64,000 nt of DNA from Daphnia carinata (lineage: Eukaryota > Arthropoda > Branchiopoda > Diplostraca > Daphniidae): assembly GCF_022539665.2 (NCBI RefSeq), contig NC_081332.1:496001-560000 (forward strand), written 5' to 3'. Both the position numbers and the translations under genes were made by a program. A model generated the notes under the pieces. That model was given only the letters and a program-made list of their open reading frames with translations. It was not told where the DNA came from and did not search any database. The stretch's first letter is position 1. The number at the start of each line of letters is the position of its first letter. Positions 1 through 10,029 of the stretch are shown one piece after another.

Positions 1-2207
1 AGAATAACAAATTGGAGGCTGCGCTTGTTCCAAATTATGCCGCTGAAATTTACGACAATCCGATTGCGTATGACCCCGAAAACCGCAGAAGTTGCAAGTT
101 ATTACATTTTGAGTAGGCCTATTATTTGCATCAGCACCAGATTTTGGGAAGGGCTGCGTGTAATTTGTAGGCCTATTTTGGTTCCTCTTTGGTAAGGGTG
201 TGTGTTGCTCTGGGGGCGTGAAGGGTTTGGTCTCCAGTTTCTTTCCCGATTGACACTATCTGTTTGAAACGATACCCTTTTCTTATACGGGGCACCCGCC
301 GAAGAAGAAACATTATCCCTCTTATCAAGTTGGAGTTGTTTGACCGCCTGACTGAGCTCGTGCAGTGCATCTTTAATTTCATCCCTCTCCGATTTCGGAG
401 TGTCTACGTTCTTATTCCCTTGACGTATATTAGCGACGGCATGACTGACTATTGCCTTCTGATCAATTAACATTTGTTTAATCTCATTCAATTCTGAATT
501 TTCTACATCTTCCGACTCGTCAATTGCCCTAACAAACTCATGTTTTTCACGGTCAGAGTCAAGTGCCTCCAAGCGAACAGCATAAACACGTGCCGCTGCA
601 ACCAGTGCGTTAAAGTCACCAAATTCTTTGTACCGTACCTACCTGCCGTACCAGCCTGCAATTTTGAATCCAAACCTTCTATAAAATTTTGCATAAGAAT
701 AACTGAAAAGGATCGCTCGGCATAGCCTACAGGATACGCTTTCTTAAAGATTTCCTGAAGACGGTGCGCATAATCAATTATTTTTTCGCCCGGTTTACGT
801 TTAGCCTTATTAAATTTTTTAATGTACAGGTCGACGTTTTCGTCCCCAAGAAAGTGGTCGAGTAAAGCTTCATTGACAGACGTATAGTCATTAGGATGTT
901 CCGTAATAATATGTTGTACCACGGAAAGAGCCTTATCAGTCATTTTAGCTCGCAGCATCTGAATAATCTTCTCTTTTGACCATCCTAACCCTTCGACTAT
1001 GCTTTCAAAGTTCTCAAGCCAGGAGTCAAAACGAGAAATTGGACTGCCCGAAAAAGAAGAAAGCAATTGTAAGCGCGAAAAAGTATGTTGATTTGTCTGA
1101 AAATCGTTTAAGTCGTTGACTGTGGCTGCACGTGACGGGAATAACGATCTAGCCATGTTCGAATTAAATATGGGGAATTTCAAAATTCGCTGTGGATTCT
1201 GAGGGAGTTTTGGAATGCTATCCAAAATTGCCTGATACCCTCTAGTATCTCTTCCGGTTGGCTGGAGGGATGGATGTGAGGAGAGAGTTGAAAGATTGAC
1301 TGTCTGCAACGTCGGTTTCTTCTGCGTGTCCTTCTCTTCTTCGGAGTATTTTCCGACAGCGGCGATGTTTGTTGGATCGGTGTGGCTTGTTGTTGTGTGT
1401 TGTTCGTTTGTATGCACAACAGCGCTTGTCTTACTTGTATTTCCGTTTGCGTGATTATTGGCTTAATGTCCCTCGCCCGCTTTGCGTAGAATGGGTTGTT
1501 GGCTGCCGGAAAATTGTTCAGTTTGTCCAAAAGGAATAAGATTTCTGGCTGTAGCACCTCAAAATTGTTGATTAGTTGTAGTTTCTTTAAGTACGACGCT
1601 AGGTTGGCCACTTCTTTCGGGAATGCTCGTTGTGACGCCAGTAAGATTTCTTCCAGATGAAGTGATGTGTCGGTCACCACGATGATTATTTTCACGTATC
1701 TGCCGTCCTCATCTCTGTCGGTGATGTCCCTTCTGGGAACGAACCCGAATAGTTCCGGTCTCTTGTTGGTGTGATCTCTTGCAGGTCTATTATGTTGTAA
1801 ATTTGTTCGTGTAGGCAAGTCAAAACCTGTCTCGCGTGCCGCGTGAAAATTTCCTTGAGCACCGTCACGATTTCCACTGTCTGCTTCTTCGTCTTCTTCG
1901 TAATCAGTCCACTGGTTTTCACTTCCAGAATGGATGTCAGGTACTTGAGGAGAGTCTTCGGTTGTTTCCAGTCCGTCTGAGTTGGTTGTTCCACGTGATA
2001 ATTCCTCTGAATGTCGAACATCAACTGGATAAGGTGATCCCAGATTTTCGGGTCCCTCGACTGAAAATCCGCCTCCCTCTCCTTGAGGCTTCGGATGGCT
2101 AGTAGTGGGAATGGTAGCTGGCTCCTTGGTGTCGGAAAGATGGTGTCCTCGTTCTTCTTGACTTCTTGAAAAAGATGCTTGAGACTCACGTTGAGCTGTT
2201 CTTCCAT
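1..2207 (-). pseudogene. gag: Gypsy-like gag, family A, copy A1 (broken; runs off the left edge)
   Basis: Minus-strand gag of an LTR retrotransposon, which would form the particle that packages the element RNA. Open segments lie in changing frames at 2207-1692, 1818-1180, 1417-503 and 572-102, so at least three frameshifts separate them. The 1417-503 segment has the capsid-like stretch with RLQEIFKKAYP and ILMQNFIEGLDSKLQ, typical of Gypsy gag. The 572-102 segment is basic and proline-rich and leads into a zinc knuckle. The first segment has a natural ATG at 2207. The same protein occurs in copy A2 (20297-21583, 17590-17830, 10234-11177). Protease and pol would lie beyond the left edge. Retrotransposon gag is clear; the family name A is mine. 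Confidence 0.85.
55..96 (-). other. CCHC zinc knuckle of A1 gag
   Basis: On the minus strand this codes CNFCGFRGHTQSDC, a perfect C-X2-C-X4-H-X4-C nucleocapsid knuckle that binds RNA in retroelement particles. It is intact here but lies in a different frame from the upstream open segment (572-102), so a frameshift just upstream disconnects it. A second, partial knuckle beginning CYS follows at the left edge. Confidence 0.85.
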
Positions 2208-2522
2208 TGGCTGTTTTCTTTTTCGAAAAAAGACTCGAATAGGCAGTCGAGAAAGTTTTGGTGGGAGATGTTTGTTGCGAAACGGACTTTTTTGGCGAAA
2301 GACGGTGTACTAATTGGGCTAGAAGGGAAGGTGATTTTCTAACAGTCAGTCAGAAGTGTTAGCTTTGTTTTGGGCCTGAGGTTTGCAAACGTTTGAAATG
2401 TCTATTCCTGATACCAACTCGTATGCAGAATTCGATCTTAATTTCCTAGTCTGAGAACTATCTGGAATTGCTTTCGGCTTAAAAACAGGAGAAGAGGGAA
2501 CAGGAAATCGCTGCCACCATTA
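2208..2522 (-). other. Leader and primer-binding region of A1
   Basis: Non-coding stretch between the gag ATG at 2207 and the LTR edge at 2523. On the minus strand the LTR end is followed within 2-4 bases by a TGG-starting sequence (TGGTGGCAGCGATTTC), the position and form of a tRNA primer-binding site. I cannot name the tRNA with confidence. Confidence 0.5.
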
Positions 2523-2712
2523 TGTAAAGCATCTTCCGTGGGAGGAAGACTAACTTTACGAATTTAAAACGATTAAAATAAATGAACTCGGAGGCGTTGT
2601 ACCCACAACGATGATTATATTTTTCCAAGTTCAGCACGATAGTACAAGAAGGGTTCGGAATAAGACATAAGGAGTCGTACCGAAGAAAGGGAACCGAAAG
2701 TGTAATATGACA
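2523..2712 (-). repeat. 5' LTR fragment of A1
   Basis: Begins TGTAAAGCATCTTCC on the plus strand, like the A2 LTR at 21702 (TGTAAAGCATTTTC). Its middle (GAGGCGTTGTACCCACAA) is nearly identical to part of the solo LTR at 24919-25682. The outer end is uncertain: homology to the longer solo LTR stops near 2712, so this copy is truncated or internally deleted. Confidence 0.6.
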
Positions 2713-2736
2713 CCTTAGTGTTGATCTCGAATATAT

Positions 2737-2823
2737 TGTCGCGCTGTCGACCAAAACTAAAACTTGAGCTAGAGAAGGTAAGAGTGTATTCAGCTACTGT
2801 ACATTGCTACAGTACCAACAAGG
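2737..2823 (-). repeat. 3' LTR fragment of B1
   Basis: Starts TGTCGCGCTGTCGACC, the same edge as the B1 5' LTR (5171) and close to the B2 LTRs (11178, 17491). Homology continues through the GTACCAACAAG stretch and stops at 2823, where env-like coding sequence begins, so about 190 bp of this LTR has been deleted. Together with the LTR at 5171-5446 it delimits B1. Confidence 0.8.
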
Positions 2824-3240
2824 ACCGGAGCCACCACCACCGGGCGGATCCGGTCCTTTATCTGCTGTCGTCCTTCAGTGGTTTGCTGCTTCCCCGCGAC
2901 GACGCAATCTTGGGTCCCAATTTGAAATTTGTCGTCTCCAACGTAAGGCTTTTGGTCACCTAGCCGGAAATCCAGACGGCTGGCGGCCAGCTCAGTCACC
3001 ATTGTCCAGATCTATTCGTTGAAGGTGACCTCTCCTTTCTTGGGAACGGCGACGTTACCTCTGACTACGAAATCGGAGACCGGGGGTACCCCGGCCACTG
3101 TCATCAGGAGAAACAACTGTGCTAACAGGCCCAGCCTGTAACGAAGGGGAGGTCGCCGGTTACGTTGGGAGCGGTTCCGTGTTCTTTCTTCGTAGGTCTC
3201 CGGAGCCCGGGCTCCCTCGATTCCTTCCACTGTGGTCGAT
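2824..3240 (-). pseudogene. env: env-like ORF fragment of B1 (N-terminal part)
   Basis: Downstream of the integrase tail on the minus strand, the frame enters a hydrophobic segment (LLAQLFLLMTVAG) that looks like a signal peptide, followed by an extracellular-type sequence. A frame change or gap near 3010 separates the next open segment (3002-2824). A clearly homologous stretch in B2 starts with AQLFLLLTVTG at about 13300, so this is a family feature and not chance. By position (after pol, before the 3' LTR) and signal peptide I call it env-like; it resembles no env family I can name. Most of the protein, including any membrane anchor, is deleted here. No function is implied for this broken copy. 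Confidence 0.55.
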
Positions 3241-3459
3241 TCTGGTCCCTTCGGCACCTTAGCCGGAGTATGGACTCTTGGGGGGTTCGCCGTCAGCGCC
3301 CCACGATCCTCCAACCCTAGGTCTGAAGTTATGCGCTCCACCAACTGGAAAAACTTCTTCCTTCACCCGCACCAGTGGTCGCTCGAGGGATTCGGTTTCC
3401 AGAGTAATCGCTCCGAGTCGGCGCCCACCTAGGCTGACAAGCGGGTCCTGGTCTTGCCT
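3241..3459 (-). pseudogene. B1 pol deletion junction: post-protease sequence fused to integrase tail
   Basis: The sequence just after protease (LGAITLETES) matches B2 near 15510-15540. By about 3345 it is already the acidic, proline-rich integrase tail (PPRVHTPAKVPKGPEST), which matches B2 near 13470. In B2 these two points are about 2 kb apart and enclose RT and RNase H. The B1 copy has therefore lost RT, RNase H and the integrase core in one internal deletion, with a junction around 3345-3380. A stop and a frame change follow the protease. Confidence 0.7.
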
Positions 3460-3750
3460 TTACTGAACCTTCAGCGTCTCGAATTGCTCGAGAAAGTCGT
3501 TTCCAAGGAGAAGTTTCACTCCTTTCATGTCAAAGACGACGGCCGTTCCTTTCGCTGTCGGAGCTCCTTTGTTAACCTCTAAATAGGTCGAGCCGCGTGC
3601 CTGCGCCGCCATTCCATTTGCGAGTAAAAGCCGAGGCCCGTGCCATGGAACCACCTTGCAGAGAAGTTTGGCTGCCAAACGGGGGGTTATGATGGTAACG
3701 GCAGCCCCGGTGTCGATAATGACGTCGACCGGTTCGCCGTGGCACATCAT
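3460..3750 (-). pseudogene. Retropepsin-like protease of B1
   Basis: Aspartic protease that would process the Gag-Pol polyprotein. The active-site motif VDVIIDTGAAVTIITP (DTGA) is intact about residue 13, and the flap/second half ends with LLLGNDFLEQFETLKVQ, matching the ILG-x-DFL element of Gypsy proteases. About 97 residues, normal for a retropepsin domain. The B2 homologue is at 15507-15953 with DTGATVTVLTP. A stop follows directly after LKVQ. Upstream the frame meets gag near 3751 with a stop, so expression as a fusion is lost. Confidence 0.8.
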
Positions 3751-3753
3751 TCG

Positions 3754-4206
3754 CTAAGTGACTACGGTTCCGGTTCCTAGAACACACCGTACTTGGACGT
3801 CAGGCGTCGGTCCACTGCTCCCCAACTTGTCGTCCAAGAGCGTGGTTAAAGCCCGAACCGGGACAAAGTCTATCCTGGCGAACTCTCTGTTGGTCGTTCC
3901 CGAGTCATTTTGCTCCCGTTCCTGTTTACCGGGACAGTTCCTAGCAATATGCCCCGGCCTGTCGCAGTGGTAGCAGATGGGACGTTCGCCTGACGTGCGG
4001 CCGCTCGGGCGAGTTTGCATCGCCGTTTCCCTCTCATGAAACTGCTGCTGCGCGGTGAGATTACCCACCTGCCCCTGAAGATCGCGGATGGCTTGTAGAA
4101 GCTCGTGGTTCGCAATTTCGGCAGGAGGAAAGGCGGCAACCGGCACTCCACGATCCGCCGACCGCAAGGGCGAAAATACTCGATCACTGCGATAGGTCCG
4201 TACCAT
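3754..4206 (-). pseudogene. gag: Nucleocapsid part of B1 gag with CCHC knuckle
   Basis: The 150-residue open segment contains CYHCDRPGHIARNC near residues 77-90, a perfect C-X2-C-X4-H-X4-C zinc knuckle, preceded by a short coiled-coil-like stretch (LLQAIRDLQGQVGNLTAQQQ). It follows the capsid region and precedes the protease, the normal Gypsy order. The corresponding B2 knuckle (15998-16447) is damaged (CYQYEKPGYIAMNC). The start at 4206 is probably internal to a longer gag. Confidence 0.8.
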
Positions 4207-4291
4207 GGTCTCCTCCTGCCTTCGTAAGCATTCTAAAAACTCGACGCTTGTTCTATGATTATATGGACAAATCTTTCTACTATTATCGGTT

Positions 4292-5087
4292 TTAAACCGC
4301 GATACAGGGTTCGACTTTTGCCGCTTCGGTCATATCAGGGTCTACCTTTCGACATAACTTCAGGACGTCGTAGAAATAATCGATGGGCGATTCATCGAAC
4401 TGCTGGACTCGCCTCCGCAACCTGTTCTCTTGAAAGATGGCCTGGCTGCCATTCAGGAACGCTCTTAAGAAAAGGGTCCGTAACCCCGGGACGGCCGGTC
4501 CAGCATTCCCAGCCCGTGGCGCTTCATCATGCCAGGTTGTAGGCCTTCGGTCGAGGCAAAGATACCAGTTCCTGGCTGTGTCCTCCAAGTACATCTCCAG
4601 ATTTATCCTTAAGTCGTCATCAGTCCAGCGGTTGATGTCTCCCGCCGCCTCATAGCGTGAAAGCCAGCCAATCACATCATCACCCTCCCTGCCCGTGAAG
4701 ATGGGTGGGGCCCTGAATTGTAGCTGCGGTCTTACTACCGCTCTCTCGTGAGCGCGTGGGGGCAACTATCCTGAAATCTCCCAAGGTCGCCGTCTCCGTC
4801 CCCTGTTCTTTCTTCCTGTCCCCGCAAGCCGACACCTCCAAAGCGCTATTTGCGTCACGCACCTCTCCCACGAAGTGGGACACCTCAGCACCGAACCCGC
4901 TGCCCTGTAAACGATCACGCCCACCACCCACCGGTCGATTTTCCACGTCTGTCTGTGAGTCTTCCCAACCACAGGTGTCCATCGACACAACAACTACGTT
5001 CTCCGTCAGTGGCGGTAGGTCAGGCAAACGTCGACTCCCCAAGCGACACCGCACTGTACTCTGCCCACCCTTTCCACTGGACATCAA
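4292..5087 (-). pseudogene. gag: Capsid part of B1 gag
   Basis: Two overlapping frames (5087-4680 and 4765-4292). The second carries a Retrotrans_gag-type capsid: PPIFTGREGDDVIGWLSRYE, then INLEMYLEDTARNWY and a later QQFDESPIDYFYDVLKLCR. The pattern FTG-x-W-x-Y-(15-20)-YL-x-A-x-WY is characteristic of Ty3/Gypsy gag. A frameshift near 4700-4760 separates the N-terminal segment, which starts about 85 bp inside the 5' LTR edge. Homology to B2 (16620-17406) is clear. Confidence 0.8.
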
Positions 5088-5170
5088 CCCACTAAAACTT
5101 CTTAGCTCAAATGAAAAAAGTCACGATGGTACCCTTTAAAAACTTCTAAAGGGCCTGCATTTCCACCATT

Positions 5171-5446
5171 TGTCGCGCTGTCGACCAAAACTAACACTTG
5201 AGCTAGAGAAGTTAAGAGTGTATTCTACTACTGTACACTACTACAGTACCAACAAGACTGACTAAAGTTAAATCGGCCAGTTCCCCACGATGCCATCGAT
5301 AGCCCGACTCCAGCCGGATGGGATCCCGGTCTCCATCCCTTCACCCCACTCTCCTATAACGCTGACCGATCATCCTTCGATCACCCCGTTCTCATATATG
5401 CGGTCATATAACGCTGACCCATCTCGCTGGTGTGACATGATGGACA
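5171..5446 (-). repeat. 5' LTR of B1
   Basis: TGTCGCGCTGTCGACC... to ...GATGGACA, 276 bp with TG/CA ends on the plus strand. It is colinear with the B2 3' LTR (11178-11456, 279 bp), including CGATAGCCCGA(C/T)TCCAGCC. On the minus strand it is followed after 2 bases by TGGTGGAAATGCAGGC, a primer-binding-site-like sequence related to that of B2. No clear target duplication pairs with the left end at 2737. Confidence 0.8.
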
Positions 5447-5953
5447 GAACAATTTTGCTGTATTGAAACACAACACGGTACCGGTATCAAATGGCAGTCT
5501 AGTTGATTTTTGTGGTCTTGGAGTCTGAAACATTTTTTCTCCCCTGGTAGTTGAGTCAGCAGGCCGGTGCCATCTTCGAGAAGATTGGTAATTAATTTGT
5601 TTTTTTGTGTGTAGGTTTTGTCCCAAATCAGGGTTATGTGATTATGTGACAAATTGTCTGACGCAGGGTTGCAACTGTTGCCCTCTGTTGTCTGTCTCAA
5701 GTGCTGCCATCTTTTCCTAACTTTGTTACCATGTTCTGTTTTCGTTATTGCTGTTTCCCCCCTAGAGGTCAGGTCGAACGTGAGTCGACCTCTGGCCTCT
5801 CTTTTATTCAGACTGGGACTCGGGATTTGGCCCGATGTCCGACAGGACGTTAAGAGGGGGCTCTGCCGTTGGCTGGCCGCACTCGCGTTAGTCCTTTAAG
5901 AATGAGCTCTGCGTGACTGCTGGCTTCCCTTCGCGATTGTGTTGTAAATAGTA
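5447..5953. other. No gene recognised
   Basis: About 500 bp between the B1 LTR and the env-like fragment. The part near 5760-5900 is GC-richer and carries a short inverted motif (GAGGTCAGGTCG with CGACCTC). I cannot assign it. It may be an LTR or the far end of the env-bearing element to its right. Confidence 0.4.
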
Positions 5954-6623
5954 TTATGATATGTGTGTGTTTTGTATAATGTCTTTGTTGTACTTCTTTG
6001 TGCAATTGTGTTGGTATATAAATGGAAGAAACTGTAACAGCAGCAGAAGCAGTTCCGATAGGTGTTGAAAAATCCGCATCATCCTTTTGCTGGAAAGTTG
6101 AATTTTTTCAAGAACACAGTTTTTAATTTCCGAATTGATTGTTTGTAGCCAATATCCAGAAATATCTGGCTTATTGTCGAACACAAATTTTCCGTCTGAA
6201 AAAGTCAGTCGATTATCGTTGCACCTTTTATTGTCAATCATTTCGTTGCACTCTACGGGTGTTGTAGATGAAAATTTTGTCCGAAACTGCCACTAGATGT
6301 CCTAAAAAATTCATTGTGATATGTCTGATATTTTTCCAACGCGCACAAATATATCCCGGAAACTTGATTGCAGCTCGTTCTTCACTATATACTGCATATT
6401 TCACACTGATGGCTTTATTATCGGTAGATGTCTGTTGGCAATTCGTGTCAGAGAATTGAAGAATTCCCATTTTCAACGGCTCTGAGCAATCGCACACGGT
6501 CGTTACAAATGCTCGCGGGTGTAATCTGTGAAGGCATAATAGCAACAAAAATAGAAATGGGGACATTTCTATATACAAGAGGTATATAGATACATACAAA
6601 ACAATACATAACAATGCATACAA
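5954..6623 (-). pseudogene. env: Second env-like glycoprotein fragment, unlike that of family B
   Basis: Two minus-strand open segments (6623-6234 and 6241-5954) in adjacent frames. The first has a hydrophobic N-terminus suggesting a signal peptide, then CDCSEPLKMGILQFSDTNC and a cysteine- and tryptophan-bearing domain (YICARWKNIRHITMNFLG); the second continues with DISGYWLQTINSEIKNCVLE before losing frame. Paired cysteines after a signal peptide and a conserved CARW-type motif resemble env-like glycoproteins of arthropod LTR elements; that assignment is from pattern memory. It shares nothing visible with the B-family env. It lies downstream of the A2 integrase on the same strand, so it could be the env of family A. 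No transmembrane anchor is seen; the 3' half is missing or frameshifted. Confidence 0.5.
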
Positions 6624-7756
6624 AAATAAAAGTAAACAATGAAACTGACAAAAATTTTTAACTTCATCATGTGGGTTTTTTAAAACTTAATAGAATCAAA
6701 TATATAAAAGAAAAAAGTAAGAAAGTAAAAGTGAAGAATATTCTACGACTTTTTGAAAGGTGAACAACTTTCCCGTCGGCTTTTACTAGCTGGCTACGGC
6801 AAAAAGGGAGAAAAATATAGGGCACTGGAATATAAACTGCAGTGAAAACGAAAGGGAAAGTGAACAGTAATGTGTGAGCTATCGGGACTATAATGTAAGA
6901 GTCGGAGCTACGTTTTTGTGAATTTTGTGGAGTGTATAAGAAAAAGAAAGGTACAAGAAATAAGAAAAAGAGAACACAAGGGAATTTAACAGCGTGGTTC
7001 AGAAAATTTATCATTCGTATTTTATTAATGGTATTGTTTGTGTATATTGGGATATATGATTGTCAAAGGGAATTTCTACTGATACAAAAGGGAGCTATTT
7101 CAATTGTGACTACCAAATTGTTATACTGTGTAACTTGTTCATTGTTTTTTATGAAAGTAAAATATAACTCAAGATCTTATTACCAAAATCGAAACTTAGT
7201 TAATTCTTACTCAAATGACTTTACGTTTCAAAATCTATAATGGCTCTGGTATTTTATGGTATAAAAGCAGAAAAATGAATATGGGGCATAAATTGAAAAG
7301 GGGAACAAAGTAAATGTATATGTAAGGATATATGGAGAACATAAGTAAAACAGTTATATAGGAAATGTTGTTTGTCAACATAACTAAGTTTATTATCATT
7401 AAAATCTTTTATTGGATATTTTATTCTTTTCCAAGATAACCTGTTTTCTTTTATTATTATTATTTTCTTTTTTTTATATAACGATTATAGGAATGATGAT
7501 ATACATCTTAAGTGTATATCTTATCATTATCCCCTTTATTTTTTTTTTGTAAGACGAATGATTTGTTTTCCTACTGTGTTTATTCTTTTTGGTTAAACAT
7601 ATAAAGATAAAAAAAGGTAGCTTAAGATACATAAAAAGCATAAAGAGGAAAAATCGTAAACATGAATTGAGTTGAGTTAAGAATAAGGGGAAAAGTCTCG
7701 AGATAGAGATGTACAAGAAATAAACACACTACACGAAATTTAAAATTTATGGAATT
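6624..7756. other. AT-rich stretch, no gene recognised
   Basis: Very AT-rich, with homopolymer A and T runs (for example 7540-7550). The short open frames are low-complexity phenylalanine/leucine/isoleucine strings and are not credible. A minus-strand AATAAA lies at about 7535-7540, downstream of the 8233-7757 ORF, and could serve as its poly(A) signal. Confidence 0.5.
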
Positions 7757-8233
7757 CTAGATGTTCCTAGTCGTATTTGGCCCTTTTGGCGTCAGGCGCC
7801 TCGTTGGGGTTTCTTTCGGTTGTTGTTTTCTTGGGCAGTCCCAGTGGCAGGAAGACCATCCGTAGAGGGGTGGATGTTGTCCTAGCCGGACCCAAATCCA
7901 GGACAAGTTTAGGTTGTTGATTGCTTCGCGCCATTCCGCCCTGTAAAGATTGTTGACGAGCTTGACCAGTAGCTCGTTTGTTTTTTCTTCCAAAATGTTC
8001 CTGACCTTCACCGCTCCTAGGTACCAGTCGTCTGAGTCTTCCATGTTTGAGGGCTCTGGCGAATTTCGGGCGACGGTATCTTCGTCGTCGGACGACGAAG
8101 GAAAAGTAAGGTCTACAACGACGACTTGCGGTAATGGAAGGGGAATTTCCACCATAGCGACCCATCCGGAACTGACTTCAGAGACACAAACGGGACGAAA
8201 ACTGTATGCCATTTTATCAAACAAAAGAAACAA
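7757..8233 (-). CDS. Unidentified small acidic ORF, possibly an accessory ORF
   Basis: A 158-residue frame; a methionine at residue 8 (MAYSFRPVC) is an alternative start. Features: hydrophobic VVVVDLTF, an acidic serine cluster SSSDDED, then a probable helix (ILEEKTNELLVKLVNNLYRAEW). The overlapping frame 8165-7767 ends with KKTTTERNPNEAPDAKRAKYD, which reads more like a natural basic C-terminus, so one frameshift near 7900 may have switched frames. It sits after the A2 integrase and about 80 bases downstream of a TATA/initiator-like sequence. I do not recognise the family. It could be an accessory ORF of family A, part of gag of another element, or captured host sequence. Confidence 0.35.
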   Translation of the reverse strand: MFLLFDKMAYSFRPVCVSEVSSGWVAMVEIPLPLPQVVVVDLTFPSSSDDEDTVARNSPEPSNMEDSDDWYLGAVKVRNILEEKTNELLVKLVNNLYRAEWREAINNLNLSWIWVRLGQHPPLYGWSSCHWDCPRKQQPKETPTRRLTPKGPNTTRNI

Positions 8234-8297
8234 AGTTCTTCAGAGTTTGGATTTAGGATTGTTGGTCTCCTAAGGGTATGAAGAAGCTGTAATTTAC

Positions 8298-8323
8298 TTC
8301 ACTGGGCGCACAGCTTATATAGT
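8298..8323 (-). promoter_or_regulatory. TATA plus initiator-like promoter
   Basis: On the minus strand ACTATATAAGC (plus 8312-8323) is followed about 22-25 bases downstream by CCCAGTGAAG, which resembles an arthropod CAGT initiator. The spacing is normal for TATA-Inr promoters. It could be the core promoter of an LTR or of the ORF at 8233-7757. Not tested against background frequency. Confidence 0.35.
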
Positions 8324-8365
8324 AGTCCATTTGTTATTGTTTGAGAATTGCGCAGTTTGATGTCA

Positions 8366-8840
8366 TTACACTTCATCTCTGTAACGAATTGGTTTTCTCC
8401 TATTTCGTTGTAGACGTCGATTTACATTTTCTTGATGTGTTGATGCTGATGCCACATCATCTTTGGACTCAATTTGCTGAATTTCGGAATCCTTAGCGGC
8501 GTGTATAGGATCAAGTTTACAAATTGATGCTGGATAATGTTGATTTTTCGTAACGTCGTAATTGTCATTTGAAGGCAATAGGTCCTCGATCGGCAGATGA
8601 GATTGTCCGATCCTATTTTCTTCTAGCACAAGTTGTTGACCCATCGAATTGATTGGCTGTTATCAATTCTAACACGGCGTTGGATGCAATATTTTGTTGT
8701 CTTGTGGCTTCGTCATCGAGCTCCTGTTCAACAACTTCTGTTTTTTGAGTCGCAATTAACTTGCGGAATCGATTCTCAAATTCCGAGAGGATCTCAATTG
8801 GAGGGCAATGCTCATGTTTCCATAGCATTGTTTCGTACAA
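8366..8840 (-). pseudogene. Integrase C-terminal tail, A2
   Basis: Two overlapping open segments, 8840-8613 and 8644-8366. The second ends RRLQRNRRKPIRYRDEV, a basic R/P-rich end typical of Gypsy integrase C-termini. The first (WKHEHCPPIEILSEFENRF) is likely the preceding linker. It follows the integrase core at 9935-8960 on the same strand. The frame change near 8640 makes it non-functional. Confidence 0.6.
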
Positions 8841-8959
8841 AGGTCTTAATCTATTTACATGCGTACGCTGACATATATACGAATATCAGCGATGTCTACT
8901 GTATTATTAAAATAAACTTTTACTATTCTATAAGGCCCTAGGGTAAGCGTTCTGGTAAA

Positions 8960-9935
8960 TTATCTATCAGAAGAGGATTTAAATGTTTTGAGAGATGCAT
9001 CAAGAAATTCGTTAATAGGAATATTGGGATCTCTACCGTGGAGTAAATAATTTGGGGTGTCGAGTGTCGAAGAGTGTACCGAGCTACGATAAGCGAACAA
9101 AACATCATCTAACATTTCATCCCAATTAGCATGTTCGCCGTCCTTTAATTCTTCTCCTGACATCGACGTTAAAGTTCGATTGAACCTTTCAGTCTCCTTT
9201 TTGATAGCTGGGCCATAAGCGGTAGTTAATGGCTGATCAATTTATAATTTTTTACAAAATAACGGAATAATTTTGACGTGAAATTTGTTCCACGATCGGA
9301 AAGGATAGCCTTAGGCATTCCATGTCTAACTATAATAGTCTTATATACACATTCTGCTGTTGTCTGTGCAGTTTGATCTTTCAAAGCAACAGCCTCAACC
9401 CAACGGCTAAAATAATCAGTAATAACTAAAATATAACTATTTCCATTGGGAGGTACTGGTGTAATAGGACCCAAAATGTCCATCCCAATTACTTAAAAAG
9501 GGGCCTTCGCAATTTCTTGTGGATGCTAAAGTACTCTATAAGTCGATGAAGTGTTAGCCATGCATACTTCACAATCCTGGCAATATTTTTTAGTATCGCC
9601 TCTCATCTTTGGCCAATGATAATTGTATTTGACTTTCATGTAAGGTTTATAAAAATGCTAAGTGTCCACCCATCGCAGCGTCGTGTAATTCTTTAAGCAC
9701 TAGATGGCGTAAAGATAATGGCAAAACTAATTGATGATGTGTCGTTCCTTTTGCTACTCTTAGACGGTATTTCCCATCTATATAGTGTTCCTTCAATCAT
9801 CTCAAAATGCTCAATTTCCTTTACCCCCCCAGGCTTCGATAGTGTAAAAATTTCATTCAGCTCCCCTTTCTCTAGATAATTCCTAATAGCTATACAAAGG
9901 TCATCCTCCAATTGTTTTTCGCAAATCAATTTCAT
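8960..9935 (-). pseudogene. Integrase zinc-binding and catalytic core, A2
   Basis: Integrase joins element cDNA to the genome. Segment 9935-9693 is the pre-integrase region (ECHFE-like, MIEGTLYRW). The HHCC zinc finger is visible around 9540-9640 (YHWPKMRGD...YCQDCEVC), interrupted by stops. Segment 9483-9226 has the first two catalytic aspartates (MDILGPI and LSDRGTNFTS) with FSRWVEAVALKDQTAQTTAE between them. Segment 9163-8960 has the post-core region (WDEMLDDVLFAYRSSVHSST, then TPNYLLHGRDP). The catalytic glutamate region (HPQTNGxxER in the family) is lost in the gap around 9164-9225. Frames are broken at least three times. Confidence 0.85.
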
Positions 9936-10029
9936 TGATGAATTGATTGGATTGAAATGAACCTGTCACTTGCGCTGCAATTACTAGCGACGTCTGACGA
10001 GATAGCGTCGTCTTAGTTTTACTTCACTC

